This document shows positions 16,644-25,685 of a stretch of 64,000 bases of DNA, piece after piece (positions within the stretch are counted from its first letter, which is position 1; every line of letters starts with the position of its first letter). The stretch spans positions 496,001-560,000 of the forward strand of contig NZ_JAFIQW010000001.1 of the NCBI RefSeq assembly GCF_017355965.1, read 5' to 3'. Position numbers and translations under genes: made by a program. This DNA comes from Desertivibrio insolitus (GTDB taxonomy: Bacteria; Actinomycetota; Actinomycetes; Actinomycetales; Microbacteriaceae). The notes below the pieces were generated by a model, which was not told the origin of the DNA, ran no database searches, and saw only the letters and a program-made list of their open reading frames with translations.

Positions 16644-17490
16644 GCTCGGCGATCTCCTCGGGCGTCAGCTCGAGGTCGGCCGCCTTGACGCTGTCGCGGA
16701 TGGACTCGGGGCGCGAGGCGCCGGGGATCGGGATGACCACGGGTGCGAGCGCGAGCTCCCACGCGAGCGTCACCTGGAACGGGCTCACCCCGCGCTGCTC
16801 CGCGATGCGGGCGAAGGCGGCGTGGTCGGTGCCGAGTTCGGAAGCCCGGGCGATCCCGCCGAGCGGGCTCCACGGCAGGAACGCGATGCCCAGCTCGGCG
16901 CAGTGCTCGAGCTCGCCCTGGCTCGACCGGAACCGCGGCGAGAACTGGTTCTGCACGCTGACGAGGGCGTCGCCGAGGATGTCCCGCGCGAGGTCGATCT
17001 GCTCGATGTTCGCGTTCGAGATGCCGGCGAGCTGGATCACGCCCTCGTCGTGCAACTGCTTGATCGCACCGATCGAGTCGGCGTAGGGCACCTCGGGGTC
17101 GGGGCGGTGGAACTGGTACAGGCCGATCGCGTCGACGCCGAGGCGCTTCGCGGACGCCTTCGCCGCCTCGAGCAGGTATTCGGGACGACCGTTGAGGGTC
17201 CACGACCCGTCGCCCGGTCGCAGGTGTCCGCCCTTGGTCGCGACGAGCACCTCGGAGGTGTCACCGCCGTACGACCGCAGCGCCTCGGCGATGAGATCCT
17301 CGTTGTGGCCGACCTCGTCGCCGCCGAGCGAGTAGGCGTCGGCGGTGTCGATGAGGGTCACCCCCTCCTCGAGCGCCGCGTGAACCGTCGCGATCGACCG
17401 CTCGCGATCCGGCCGCCCCTCGATCGACATCGGCATGCCGCCGAGTCCGATCGCGCCGACCTGACGGGTGCCGAGAGTGCGCTGCTGCAT
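16633..17490 (-). CDS. Aldo/keto reductase
   Basis: 285 residues, a complete TIM-barrel AKR. The catalytic tetrad can be read as Asp in LIDTADAY, the Tyr of that motif, Lys in VATKGGH and His in YQFHRPDP. The NADPH-binding end includes IPIPGASRPESI. It resembles YdbC/YajO-like AKRs that reduce small aldehydes or ketones. Single gene with its own promoter; the physiological substrate is not predictable. Confidence 0.92.
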   Translation of the reverse strand: MQQRTLGTRQVGAIGLGGMPMSIEGRPDRERSIATVHAALEEGVTLIDTADAYSLGGDEVGHNEDLIAEALRSYGGDTSEVLVATKGGHLRPGDGSWTLNGRPEYLLEAAKASAKRLGVDAIGLYQFHRPDPEVPYADSIGAIKQLHDEGVIQLAGISNANIEQIDLARDILGDALVSVQNQFSPRFRSSQGELEHCAELGIAFLPWSPLGGIARASELGTDHAAFARIAEQRGVSPFQVTLAWELALAPVVIPIPGASRPESIRDSVKAADLELTPEEIAELSA

Positions 17491-17608
17491 TCCTTCTCCA
17501 ATGCTCGAGACAACCCGGGCAGGCTATGGAGCGAGTCTCCGAGCGCGGTGAGTGGCGGATGGGAGACGGATGCCGTTCGGCGACGCCTCCCGAGTGGCCG
17601 CTCACGCC

Positions 17609-18358
17609 CTACAGGCGACCGAACTTCTCCAGCAGCCACTGGTCGAACGTCTGCGTGCCGACGAACGCCGACGGCCCGGGCAGCAGTTCGCCGGACGCCA
17701 TCGCCGACCCCACCGCGCCCGGCAGCGGCACGCCGAGGACCTTGCGGCTCTCGCCCCGGGCGTGCACGATCCGCCGGGCGAGGTCGGGGAGGTCGCGCTC
17801 CTCCGGGCCGCCGAGCTCGAGCACCTTGCCCCGCGGCTCCTCCGCGATCAGCGCGACGAGCTTCGCGGCCACCTCGCGCGCGGCCACGGGCTTGATGCGC
17901 TGGCGAGGCACGATCGCGAGGGGCCCGGGCACCTGACTCAGCACGAGCTCCGCGAACTCGTGGAACTGCGTCGAGCGGAGCACCGTCCACGGCACGCGCC
18001 CCTCGTGGATCAGGCGTTCCTGCTCGCGCTTGCCCTCGTAGTAGCCGTAGTCGACGCGCTCGATGCCGACGATCGACAGCGCGAGGTGGTGCCGGACGCC
18101 GGCGAGCTCCCCCGCCCACAGCAGGTTGCGCGTCGCCCGGCCGAAGAACTCGACCGACACCGCGCGGCGCACCGTGGTGACGTTCGACACGTCGATGAGG
18201 GCGTCGGCCCCGGCGAGTGCGGCGTCGAGCCCCGTGCCGGTCGTGATGTCGATGCCCCGCGACCGCGCGAGCACCACGGGCTCGTGGCCCCGGGCTTCGG
18301 CCTCCGCGACCACCATGCGTCCGACCAGCCCGGTTCCCCCGGCGACGGCGATCCTCAT
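17609..18358 (-). CDS. NmrA-like atypical SDR, NAD(P)-binding protein
   Basis: 249 residues. The Rossmann start GGTGLVGR at residue 8 and short beta-alpha repeats mark an atypical SDR of the NmrA/TMR type. The usual catalytic Tyr-x3-Lys is represented by YYEGK. Such proteins act as quinone reductases, redox sensors or epimerase-like enzymes. Overlaps the TPR gene stop by four bases (ATGA), so the two are translationally coupled, with the TPR gene first. Confidence 0.87.
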   Translation of the reverse strand: MRIAVAGGTGLVGRMVVAEAEARGHEPVVLARSRGIDITTGTGLDAALAGADALIDVSNVTTVRRAVSVEFFGRATRNLLWAGELAGVRHHLALSIVGIERVDYGYYEGKREQERLIHEGRVPWTVLRSTQFHEFAELVLSQVPGPLAIVPRQRIKPVAAREVAAKLVALIAEEPRGKVLELGGPEERDLPDLARRIVHARGESRKVLGVPLPGAVGSAMASGELLPGPSAFVGTQTFDQWLLEKFGRL

Positions 18359-18855
18359 GACTCCTCCGTGCTCTCCTGCGACCCGGTCGGCCGCGACGTC
18401 AACTCCTCGGCGTAGGCCCGCACGGCCCGCCCGTACTCCGGCAGTGTGCCGGCGAGCGCGGTCAGTGCGACCCGCAGCGCCTCCGCGTGCCGGCCGAGGT
18501 CGTGCAGCGCGAGCGCTCGGAACGCCGCGGCGGCCTCGCCCTCGGCATCCTGCAGCACCTCGACGGAACCGGCCGCGTCGCCGACGTTGCGCAGCGAGCT
18601 CGCCAACTGCACGACCGCCTGCGAGTGGCGGACCTCGTCGAGACCCGCGGCGAGCGCCTGACGGTACAGCGGGATCGCTCGCGCCTCCTCGCCGAGGTAG
18701 TCGTGGGCGGATGCCTCTTCGAACAGCGCCGCGGCGTCGCCCGCCAGCCGCTGCGCCGCGAGCTCGCGGATGCCCTCGAGCAGCGCGTCGCCGTCGAGCT
18801 CGTCGGCCTCGGCCCAGAAGCGGGCGATGTCGTCGTCCCAGGTGGTCACGGGCAC
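18355..18855 (-). CDS. Tetratricopeptide repeat protein
   Basis: 166 residues, all helical. The repeats ALFEEASAHDYLGEEARAIPLYRQAL, VVQLASSLRNVGD and AFRALALHDLGRHAEALRVAL fit the TPR_5-type domain of about 120 residues common in actinobacteria. Predicted cytoplasmic and protein-binding. GTG at 18855 or 18849 are equally possible starts. Coupled to the NmrA-like gene; no further clue to partners. Confidence 0.85.
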   Translation of the reverse strand: MPVTTWDDDIARFWAEADELDGDALLEGIRELAAQRLAGDAAALFEEASAHDYLGEEARAIPLYRQALAAGLDEVRHSQAVVQLASSLRNVGDAAGSVEVLQDAEGEAAAAFRALALHDLGRHAEALRVALTALAGTLPEYGRAVRAYAEELTSRPTGSQESTEES

Positions 18856-18957
18856 ACGCTATCGGTGCCGAGGGGGTGCCTAAGCGAGGAGGAATCGGGC
18901 TGCCGGCTCGGAAAGGGACCGGGAACGGCGGATTCTCCTCCGTCAGGCACGGACGAG

Positions 18958-18996
18958 GGTCTCAGTACGCTCCCCGCGCGAGCTACTCGACAGCCG
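18958..18996. repeat. REP-like palindromic element, copy 1
   Basis: Reads GGTCTC..TACGC, a GC-rich centre, then GAGCTACTCGACA. The ends match the second copy at 43404-43443 (reverse orientation). It fits the small dispersed palindromes I associate with Microbacteriaceae intergenic regions. The surrounding 18856-19116 gap holds nothing else recognised. Confidence 0.5.
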
Positions 18997-19116
18997 CCTG
19001 ACGTGCGGTGTCGTGTCCGCCCCTCTGCATCCGTGCCCATGCCCTCCCGCGCGGCACAGCGTGGCCCAAGCCCGGGTCGGGCATGCTCCTCCTCGGAGAC
19101 GAGGGAAGGACACCGG

Positions 19117-19782
19117 ATGCGCACCGACGAGGCTCCCCTGCGGGTCGCCGGACTCCTCTTCGTCGCGGCGGGCCTGTGGTACCTCTTCACCGAGAGCGTC
19201 GCCGCGGCGGGCTTCCCCGGCTACGACTACGCGACGAACTACATCAGCGACCTCGGCGTGCCCGAGCCCGGAGTGGTCGACGGCCGACGGCTCGACTCGC
19301 ATCTCTCCGCCGCGATGAACGCCGGGTTCCTGGTCAAGGGGCTCCTGATCTTCCTCGGCATCGCCGCCGCCTACCCCGCCCTCGGCCGGGGCTGGCAGCG
19401 CGTGCTCGTCGTCCTTCTCGCGATCGGCCACTGGTTCGGACTGTCGCTCGTCGCCCTCGTGCCCGCGAGCGAACGCAACGCCGAGCTCGGGCTGACCGGC
19501 CTGCACGTGCTCGGCGCCGGCCTCGCCATCGTCGCGGGCAACCTGCTCTTCGCCTTCGCCGCGCTGACGGTGCTGCGCGCCGGGCTCGGCCGGCTCGCAC
19601 CGCTGTTCCCCGTGCTCGCCGCCGTCGGACTCGTCTGCCTGCTGCTCCTGACGATCGGCAACGAGACCGGCGCGGATCTGCTGCTGCCCGACGGTGTGCT
19701 CGAGCGCGGTGCGGTCTACACGATCACGGCGTCGGAGCTGCTGGCCGGGGCGCTGCTTCTCGCCCGCCGCGACGAGCGGTGA
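19117..19782 (+). CDS. DUF998 membrane protein
   Basis: 221 residues from ATG 19117, which has AAGGA eight bases upstream; the much longer open frame has no plausible earlier start. Six or seven membrane helices: residues 9-27, then after a periplasmic loop containing GYDYATNYISDLG, further segments to the C-terminus. The N-terminal YxxNYISDLGV loop is characteristic of DUF998 (Frag1/DRAM-like fold). Function unknown. Ends at a shared terminator with the convergent DUF2231 gene. Confidence 0.88.
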   Translation: MRTDEAPLRVAGLLFVAAGLWYLFTESVAAAGFPGYDYATNYISDLGVPEPGVVDGRRLDSHLSAAMNAGFLVKGLLIFLGIAAAYPALGRGWQRVLVVLLAIGHWFGLSLVALVPASERNAELGLTGLHVLGAGLAIVAGNLLFAFAALTVLRAGLGRLAPLFPVLAAVGLVCLLLLTIGNETGADLLLPDGVLERGAVYTITASELLAGALLLARRDER

Positions 19783-19792
19783 AGGATGCCGC

Positions 19793-19826
19793 GGGGCGGG
19801 CGCCGCTTCCCTCGTCCGCCCGCCCC
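19793..19826. terminator. Bidirectional GC-rich hairpin
   Basis: A 10-bp perfect stem (19793-19802 with 19817-19826) in the short gap between the convergent DUF998 and DUF2231 genes. Confidence 0.7.
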
Positions 19827-19833
19827 GGGCCGC

Positions 19834-20349
19834 TCACTGCGGCACGATGCCACCCCACACCGCTCGCGCCCCCGAGTCGCCGATGAGCACGACCGTGTAG
19901 ACCGAGCCGACCGCGACGATCAGCGCGGCCGCGACCAGCACCCATCGCACGACGCGCTGCTGCGAAGGCGGGAGGTCCCGCCCGACCTCCCGCCCGAACC
20001 ACAGCCACTCGGCGAGCCCCACCACGAGGAGCCCGACGACCCACGGCAGCAGCGTGCGACCGAGCGCTTCGTGCCGCTCCACGGCCGGGGTGCTGCCGAC
20101 CAGCCCCTCGAGCCATTCGCCCGAGAACACCGCCAGCGGCACCATCACCACGAGGGCGAGTCCGGCGAGCGGGGTGACGATCCCGAGTCGTCGTCCCGCC
20201 GCCGGCCAGGTCGCGTGCAGCACGACGGCGAGCGCTGTCAGCGGCACGATGACCACGACCGCGTGGATCACCAGGATGTGCAGCGGAAGCCCTGCGACCT
20301 CGTACTCGATCACGTCTTGAAACACGAGCCCGGCCGCGAGAACGTTCAA
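19834..20349 (-). CDS. DUF2231-type four-helix membrane protein
   Basis: 171 residues, TTG start at 20349. After VAGLPLHILVIHAVVVIVPLTAL, which holds the two His positions of the DUF2231/heme-binding-like family, come three more membrane segments. Divergent from the ECF sigma gene, and DUF2231 genes commonly sit beside such sigma/anti-sigma/lipoprotein sets, so membership in the same stress regulon is likely (inference). Function unknown; a membrane redox role has been suggested for relatives. Confidence 0.8.
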   Translation of the reverse strand: MNVLAAGLVFQDVIEYEVAGLPLHILVIHAVVVIVPLTALAVVLHATWPAAGRRLGIVTPLAGLALVVMVPLAVFSGEWLEGLVGSTPAVERHEALGRTLLPWVVGLLVVGLAEWLWFGREVGRDLPPSQQRVVRWVLVAAALIVAVGSVYTVVLIGDSGARAVWGGIVPQ

Positions 20350-20402
20350 TCGGATCGGGAAGTGAACGATTCCGCCCCGCGACTCGTGGAGAAGGCGAGG
20401 AG

Positions 20403-20918
20403 GTGGACGCGACGGACGGCGAAGCGCAGCTCCTCCGAGCCCTGCACGACCAGCATGCCCAGGCGGTGTGGCGATACGTCGTGCATCTCACCGGCGACCG
20501 GGCGCTCGCGGAGGACATCGTGCAGGAGACGCTGTTGCGCGCATGGCGGCGCCCCTCAGTGCTCGACCAGAGCGAGTCGAGCGCACGCGCGTGGCTGCTG
20601 ACCGTCGCGCGCAATCTCGTGATCGACGGCACCCGCACCGCCCGGGCCAACCACGAGTTCACGACCGACGAGCTGCCCGAGCCGCGCACCACGACGGATG
20701 CCTCCGACGCGATCCTCGAGTCCTGGATCGTGACGGACGCCCTGTCGCACCTGTCCTTCGATCACCGCGCCGTGCTCGTGCACGCCTACTTCGCGGGCCG
20801 CACGGTGGCCGAGATCGCGGAACTGCTCGAGATCCCGGAGGGCACGGTCAAGTCGAGGCTGCACTACGGGCTGCGCGCGCTGCGGCTCGCGCTTCAGGAG
20901 AGAGGGATCACGCGATGA
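20403..20918 (+). CDS. ECF sigma factor (SigK/SigL-like group)
   Basis: 171 residues, GTG start preceded by GGCGAGGA. Region 2 (HAQAVWRYVVHLTGDRALAEDIVQETLLRAWRR) and region 4 (LSFDHRAVLVHAYFAGRTVAEIAELL, then EGTVKSRLHYGLRALR) are intact. It directs RNA polymerase to a small extracytoplasmic-stress regulon. Translation is coupled to the next gene by an ATGA overlap, and that gene encodes its anti-sigma. The adjacent lipoprotein and DUF2231 genes are likely targets. Confidence 0.93.
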   Translation: MDATDGEAQLLRALHDQHAQAVWRYVVHLTGDRALAEDIVQETLLRAWRRPSVLDQSESSARAWLLTVARNLVIDGTRTARANHEFTTDELPEPRTTTDASDAILESWIVTDALSHLSFDHRAVLVHAYFAGRTVAEIAELLEIPEGTVKSRLHYGLRALRLALQERGITR

Positions 20919-21613
20919 GCGGGCCGGAGCGTCCGGGGGCGGGCCACGAGCGGGTCGCTGAGTGGGATGCCGCGTACGTGCTGGGCGCGTTGTCGGCGGC
21001 GGACCGGCACGAATTCGAGGAGCACCTCGAGCGTTGCGTCGTCTGCCGGGCGAACGTCGCGGAGCTCGCCGGCGTGCCGGGGCTGCTCGCGCGAGTGCCC
21101 GAGGCCGAGCGCGACGCGCTGCTCGAGGATCCCGCGCAGGAGCCCGCCCCCACGTCGCTGCTGCCGTGCCTCGAGTCGGCCGTGCGTGCCCGCCGCCGGC
21201 GTCGACTCCTCGCCGTCGGGGCGGTCGCCGCGGCCGCGGCGGCGGTGCTCGCCGGGGTCACCGTGCCGGCCGTGATCGCGCAGTTCGACGAGCGGCCCGT
21301 CACCGTGGCGCTCGAACCCGTCGTGGACGTGCCGCTCGAGGCATCCGTCGACCTCAGCGGCGTCGCCGGAGGCACGAGGGTCGACATGACCTGCACGTAC
21401 GAGTACGTCGGCGGCGAGGGCGGCGATCGCAGCTACGACCTCGTGCTGCGGCAGCGCGACGGCGACGAGGAGACCGTGTCGATGTGGACGACCGACGAGG
21501 GGTCGGTCGTCGAGATCAGCGCGACGGTCGGCACCGACCGCGACGACATCGCGTCGCTCGAGGTGCGCGAGACCGGGTCGGGCACCGTGCTGCTCGCCGG
21601 CGAAGTCGATTGA
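20915..21613 (+). CDS. Zinc-finger anti-sigma factor
   Basis: 232 residues starting at ATG 20915. N-terminal WDAAYVLGALSAADRHEFEEH followed by H-x3-C-x2-C (HLERCVVC) forms the zinc anti-sigma domain that sequesters the sigma factor encoded just upstream. One membrane helix (residues about 92-115) leads to an extracytoplasmic domain with a beta-rich C-terminus distinct from the RskA domain of the gene at 3-707. Release of the sigma factor is likely by regulated proteolysis (family knowledge). Confidence 0.9.
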   Translation: MSGPERPGAGHERVAEWDAAYVLGALSAADRHEFEEHLERCVVCRANVAELAGVPGLLARVPEAERDALLEDPAQEPAPTSLLPCLESAVRARRRRRLLAVGAVAAAAAAVLAGVTVPAVIAQFDERPVTVALEPVVDVPLEASVDLSGVAGGTRVDMTCTYEYVGGEGGDRSYDLVLRQRDGDEETVSMWTTDEGSVVEISATVGTDRDDIASLEVRETGSGTVLLAGEVD

Positions 21614-21691
21614 ACCGATCGCGGCCGCACCTCGTGTCCTAGGGAGCCGGGTCGCACAGGAGCGGCCCGCCCACGGGGAAGCGACAGGACC

Positions 21692-22231
21692 ATGAAGACA
21701 CGCAACTCACTGCTCGCGGTCGCGGCGATCGCGATGCTGACGCTCGCCGGCTGCGCGCCGAGCGACGACACGTCGTCCGCCGAGCCGGGCACGGGCTCCG
21801 ACTCGTCGGCGAGCGAGAGCGCGAGCCCTTCGGGCGAGGCGAGCCCGTCCGGGGACGCGAGCAGCACGGCGTCGGGCGAGGCCGTGCTCTCGGTCGCGTC
21901 GACCGACCTCGGCGACATCGTCGTCGACGCCGACGGCATGACCGTCTACATGTTCGACAACGACACCCAGGGTTCCGACACGAGTTCCTGCACCGGCCAG
22001 TGCCTCGTGCAGTGGCCGCCCGTGATCGTCGACAGCGAGCAGCCGACGGCGATGGATGTCACGGGCGAGCTCGGCACGATCGAGACCCCCGAGGGCGAGC
22101 TGCAGCTCACGCTCGACGGCTGGCCGCTCTACCTCTGGCAGGGCGACTCCGCGGCGGGCGACACGACGGGCCAGGGCGTCGGCGGCGTCTGGTGGGTGCT
22201 GGACCCGGCGGGCGTGCCGATCAAGGAGTGA
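21692..22231 (+). CDS. Lipoprotein with secreted Yx(FWY)xxD repeats
   Basis: 179 residues. Signal peptide ends in lipobox LAGC (Cys 21), followed by an Asp/Ser/Glu/Gly-rich linker of about 45 residues. Two copies of the Lipoprotein_15 repeat follow: VYMFDND with SSCTGQCLVQWPP, and LYLWQGD with GVWWVLD. A Cys pair (CTGQC) could form a disulfide or bind a ligand. Cell-surface protein of unknown function, regularly found next to SigK/SigL-like ECF operons, as here. Confidence 0.9.
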   Translation: MKTRNSLLAVAAIAMLTLAGCAPSDDTSSAEPGTGSDSSASESASPSGEASPSGDASSTASGEAVLSVASTDLGDIVVDADGMTVYMFDNDTQGSDTSSCTGQCLVQWPPVIVDSEQPTAMDVTGELGTIETPEGELQLTLDGWPLYLWQGDSAAGDTTGQGVGGVWWVLDPAGVPIKE

Positions 22232-22281
22232 CCTCTCCTCCAGCGGCGACGTGCGTGCACGGTCCCTCTCCGGCTCGGCGA

Positions 22282-22316
22282 TTGTGAATATCAATGCACC
22301 CGTGCGAGAATACTCA
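22282..22316. promoter_or_regulatory. 35-bp promoter/operator element of the apiose-type locus, copy 1
   Basis: Matches 31 of 35 positions of the element at 30047-30081 in reverse orientation. The left part is TTGTGAATATC, the right part TGCGAGAATACTCA. Internally it is an imperfect dyad in which each arm ends in TGCA/TGCG. It ends 61 bases before the GH127 start. It contains the reverse complement of the box TGCATNNTNNTCA (22285-22298) found near every promoter of this locus. Likely the binding site of the SorC regulator at 34062-35087 or of a LacI/GntR regulator elsewhere. Confidence 0.7.
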
Positions 22317-22377
22317 AGCCCCATGACAGCGTCGGATGGATCCGGTCCTCGTGGTGGCCGGAAGGAGAAGCCGGAGC

Positions 22378-24369
22378 ATGACCGTCACGACATCCGGGGG
22401 CCCGCACACAGCACTCACCTCGCTCGGCGCATCGAACGTGCGTTGGAGGGGTGGCTTCTGGGGCGCACTGCTCGAGCGCACACGGCAGGTGACGGTGCCC
22501 TCGATCTGGGCCTCCCTGAGCACCCCGGACGTGAGCCCCGGCTGGCGCAACTTCCTCATAGCCGCCGGCCGCGCGGACGGCGAGCACGAAGGCCCGCCGT
22601 TCCTCGACGGCGACCTCTACAAGTGGCTCGAGGCGGCGGTCCTCCTCCTCGAGACCGCTCCGGACGCCGAACTCTCCCACCTCGTCGACGAGATCGTGAC
22701 GCTGCTCGCCGAGGTGCAGCGTGAGGACGGCTACATCCACACGCCGACGATCATCGCGGCACGCAACAATCAGCAGGCCGTGGCCCTCGCGGACAGATTC
22801 AACTTCGAGACCTACAACCTCGGCCACCTGATCACGGCGGCGGTGCGTCACCACCGTGTCACCGGCTCCACCGCGTTGCTCGACGTCGCGTCGAAGGCGG
22901 CGGGATTTCTCGAGGGCCTCGCGGAGAAATACCCGCTTCAGCTCGCCGAGAGCGCGATCTGCCCGTCCCACTACATGGCCGTGGTCGACCTGTACCGCGC
23001 GACCGGCGACGAACGACACCTGAAGCTCGCGGAGGCGTTCGTGCAGGTGCGGGACGACTTCCACGGCGGGGACGACAACCAGGACCGCATCCCCGTGCGC
23101 GAGCAGACCACGGTCGCCGGGCACGCCGTCCGCGCGAACTACCTCTACGCCGGGCTCGCCGACATCGTCGCGGAGACCGGGGACGGCGAGCTCCGCGACG
23201 TTCTCGACACGCTCTGGCGCGACGTCGTCGACACCAAGCTCTACATCACGGGCGGCTGCGGCGCGCTCTACGACGGCGCCTCACCCGACGGCTACCCCTG
23301 GCAGCGGGAGATCAGCCGGGTGCACCAGGCCTACGGCCGCGCGTACCAGCTGCCGCACACCACGGCGCACAACGAGTCCTGCGCCAACATCGGCATGATC
23401 CTGTGGAGCGAGCGGATGCTGGCACTCACCGGCTCCTCGGAGTACGCCGACGTCATCGAGCAGGTGGCCGTGAACAGCCTGCTGTCGAGCATCAGCCTCG
23501 ACGGCACCAGGTACTTCTACACCAACCCCCTCCGCCAGGTGCGCGACCTCCCCTTTCCCCTGCGCATGCCGGGCGAGACGGCGGAGCACCCCACTCCGGA
23601 GCCGCCGCCCTCGGACGAGCGGCTCCGCGCCGAGTACCTCAGCGTGTTCTGCTGCCCGCCGAACATCGCCCGGACCCTGGCGAGGACCCACGAGTTCGCG
23701 ATGTCCACCTCGGCAGATGCACTGTGGGTGCATCTCTACGGGAACGCCGAGGCGGATGCCACGCTCGACGACGGTCGGAGCGCGACGGTGCGGGTCGAGA
23801 GCGAGCAGCCCTGGGGCGAGCGCACGACCCTCACCGTGACGGCCGCGACGGACGGAGGAGTTCCACTCCGGCTCCGGATCCCCGCCTGGGCGGAGAGCGC
23901 GACGCTGGCGGTGAATGGCGGGCCTGCCGAGCCGGTCGAGCCCGGCTCTTACGCGTCGGTCGACCGTGACTGGCGGATCGGCGACACGATAGAGCTGACC
24001 TTCCCGCTCCGCGTGCGCATCCGGCGCGGCCACCGGCTCGCCGAGGAACTGGCGAACCAGGTCGCAGTCACCCGGGGCGCGGTCGTCTATGCGCTCGAGA
24101 GCCACGAACTGCCGGCCGGCGTGCGCCTGGAGCAGGTGGCACTCCGTCGCGGCGCGGACTTCACGCCTGTCGACGTCGAGATCGGAGGACAGCGGCTCGT
24201 GGCCCTCGACGGCGAAGCCGTCGTGCTGCCGACCGAGGAGGACGAGGCGCTCTATTCCGACGTGGAGGACGGGGCACTGCGCTCCATCCCGGTGCGCCTC
24301 ATCCCCTACTTCGCATGGGGCAACCGCGGACCGAGCGAGATGTCCGTCTGGCTTCCGCTGGTCTGGTGA
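22378..24369 (+). CDS. GH127 glycosidase (beta-L-arabinofuranosidase family)
   Basis: 663 residues from ATG 22378, which has GAAGGAG upstream; ATG 22336 has none. The (alpha/alpha)6 barrel fills the first two thirds, then a beta-sandwich. The zinc-cysteine site of GH127 is complete: Glu333 and Cys335 in NESCANIG, and Cys425-Cys426 in FCCPPNIAR, Cys425 being the expected nucleophile by analogy with HypBA1. No signal peptide, so cytoplasmic. GH127 members release beta-L-arabinofuranose, and some in Bacteroides rhamnogalacturonan-II loci act on other residues. First gene of an operon with the RuBisCO-like protein and kinase. Confidence 0.93.
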   Translation: MTVTTSGGPHTALTSLGASNVRWRGGFWGALLERTRQVTVPSIWASLSTPDVSPGWRNFLIAAGRADGEHEGPPFLDGDLYKWLEAAVLLLETAPDAELSHLVDEIVTLLAEVQREDGYIHTPTIIAARNNQQAVALADRFNFETYNLGHLITAAVRHHRVTGSTALLDVASKAAGFLEGLAEKYPLQLAESAICPSHYMAVVDLYRATGDERHLKLAEAFVQVRDDFHGGDDNQDRIPVREQTTVAGHAVRANYLYAGLADIVAETGDGELRDVLDTLWRDVVDTKLYITGGCGALYDGASPDGYPWQREISRVHQAYGRAYQLPHTTAHNESCANIGMILWSERMLALTGSSEYADVIEQVAVNSLLSSISLDGTRYFYTNPLRQVRDLPFPLRMPGETAEHPTPEPPPSDERLRAEYLSVFCCPPNIARTLARTHEFAMSTSADALWVHLYGNAEADATLDDGRSATVRVESEQPWGERTTLTVTAATDGGVPLRLRIPAWAESATLAVNGGPAEPVEPGSYASVDRDWRIGDTIELTFPLRVRIRRGHRLAEELANQVAVTRGAVVYALESHELPAGVRLEQVALRRGADFTPVDVEIGGQRLVALDGEAVVLPTEEDEALYSDVEDGALRSIPVRLIPYFAWGNRGPSEMSVWLPLVW

Positions 24370-25685
24370 CGACGATGACCGACACCACCACGGCGCAGCC
24401 AACCCCTGCCCACGCGGAACTCCTGACCTCGCCGACCGAGCACGTGATCGCCACCTACGAGATCGAGACCTCCCTCGAGCTCGAGCGCGCCGCCGAGGTA
24501 CTGGCCGGCGAACAGTCGACCGGCACGTTCGTGCGGGTGGCCCGTGAATCCGACGACGTCCGAGCCCGGTTCGCCGCGCAGGTCGAGTCGCTCGAGGAAC
24601 TCCCGCTGCCCGGTGCCTCGGCCCTGCCCGGCTCGGTCGGTGACCCCGCTCGACGCCGCCGCGCACGGCTTCAGCTGCGCTTCCCGCTCTCGAACTTCGG
24701 TCCCTCTCTTCCCAACCTGCAGGCCGCTGTGGCCGGCAACCTGTTCGAGATCAAGGAGCTCGCGGCGATCAAGCTCGTCGACCTCGATCTACCGGCCCCC
24801 TTCGGCGAGCGCTACCCGGGCCCGGCCTTCGGCGTCGAGGGCACGCGGCGGCTGGTCTCGCGGCCTTCCGGTGCCATGATCGGCACCATCGTGAAACCGA
24901 GCATCGGGCTCTCCCCCGACGAGCTGGCCGAGGTCGTCGGCGAACTCGCGGCCGCGGGGATCGACTTCATCAAGGACGACGAACTGCAGGGCAACGCGCC
25001 CGCCGCGCCGCTCGAGGCTCGGGTGAAGGCTGTCATGCCCGTGCTCGAGCGCCACGCGGACCGCACCGGCGCGAAGCCGATGTACGCCTTCAACATCACC
25101 GACGACCTCGACCGGCTCGAGCGCAATCACGACCTCGTGGTCGAGGCCGGTGGAACGTGTGTCATGGCGTGCATCAACCTCATCGGGCTGGCGGGCGTCG
25201 AATTCCTCCGCCGGAGGTCCGTCGTTCCCATCCATGGTCACCGCGCGATGTTCGGAGCGATCAGCCGCTCCGAACAGCTTGGTTTCTCCTTCCGCGCCTG
25301 GCAGAAACTGGCGCGACTGGCGGGCGTCGATCACCTGCACACCAACGGCATCAGCAACAAGTTCTATGAGAGCGACGCGCAGGTGCTGGATTCGATCGGC
25401 GCGGTGCGCGAGCCGCTGCTCGGCCAGGTGCCGACGGTGCCCGTGCTGTCGTCCGGTCAGTGGGCGGGCCTCGCTCACGCGACCCACGCCGCGACGGGCA
25501 CGACCGACCTGCTGGTGCTCGCAGGGGGCGGCATCCACGGTCATCCGGACGGAGCGGCGGCCGGAGTCTCCGCGATGCGCGAGGCTTGGGCCTCCGCCGA
25601 GCGAGGGGAATCCGTCATGGACGCTCTCGCGACATCGCCCGCCTTCCGTCGGGCGGTCGAGGTGTTCGGACCGCCGCGTGCCTGA
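24366..25685 (+). CDS. oiaX: RuBisCO-like protein, probable 3-oxo-isoapionate-4-phosphate decarboxylase
   Basis: 439 residues from GTG 24366 (overlapping the previous stop); ATG 24375 is the alternative. The N-terminal and barrel domains of the RuBisCO superfamily are both present. Metal and substrate residues are kept: IKDDE gives the carbamylatable Lys203 with Asp205 and Glu206, plus VKP, GHRAM, the His and Lys of DHLHTNGISNKF, LSSGQ and AGGGIHGHPDG. The second Lys of the KPK motif is Ser, and CO2-fixation loop residues differ, so this is a form IV protein, not RuBisCO. Together with the DUF1537 kinase it matches the OiaX/OiaK pair of D-apiose catabolism, yielding L-erythrulose 1-phosphate and CO2. 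Specific function is inferred from partners. Confidence 0.8.
   Translation: MTTMTDTTTAQPTPAHAELLTSPTEHVIATYEIETSLELERAAEVLAGEQSTGTFVRVARESDDVRARFAAQVESLEELPLPGASALPGSVGDPARRRRARLQLRFPLSNFGPSLPNLQAAVAGNLFEIKELAAIKLVDLDLPAPFGERYPGPAFGVEGTRRLVSRPSGAMIGTIVKPSIGLSPDELAEVVGELAAAGIDFIKDDELQGNAPAAPLEARVKAVMPVLERHADRTGAKPMYAFNITDDLDRLERNHDLVVEAGGTCVMACINLIGLAGVEFLRRRSVVPIHGHRAMFGAISRSEQLGFSFRAWQKLARLAGVDHLHTNGISNKFYESDAQVLDSIGAVREPLLGQVPTVPVLSSGQWAGLAHATHAATGTTDLLVLAGGGIHGHPDGAAAGVSAMREAWASAERGESVMDALATSPAFRRAVEVFGPPRA

Noticed and set aside
24366-25685. True CO2-fixing RuBisCO
   Set aside because: The KPK motif is changed to KPS, other loop residues differ, and there is no phosphoribulokinase or small subunit; the context is catabolic.
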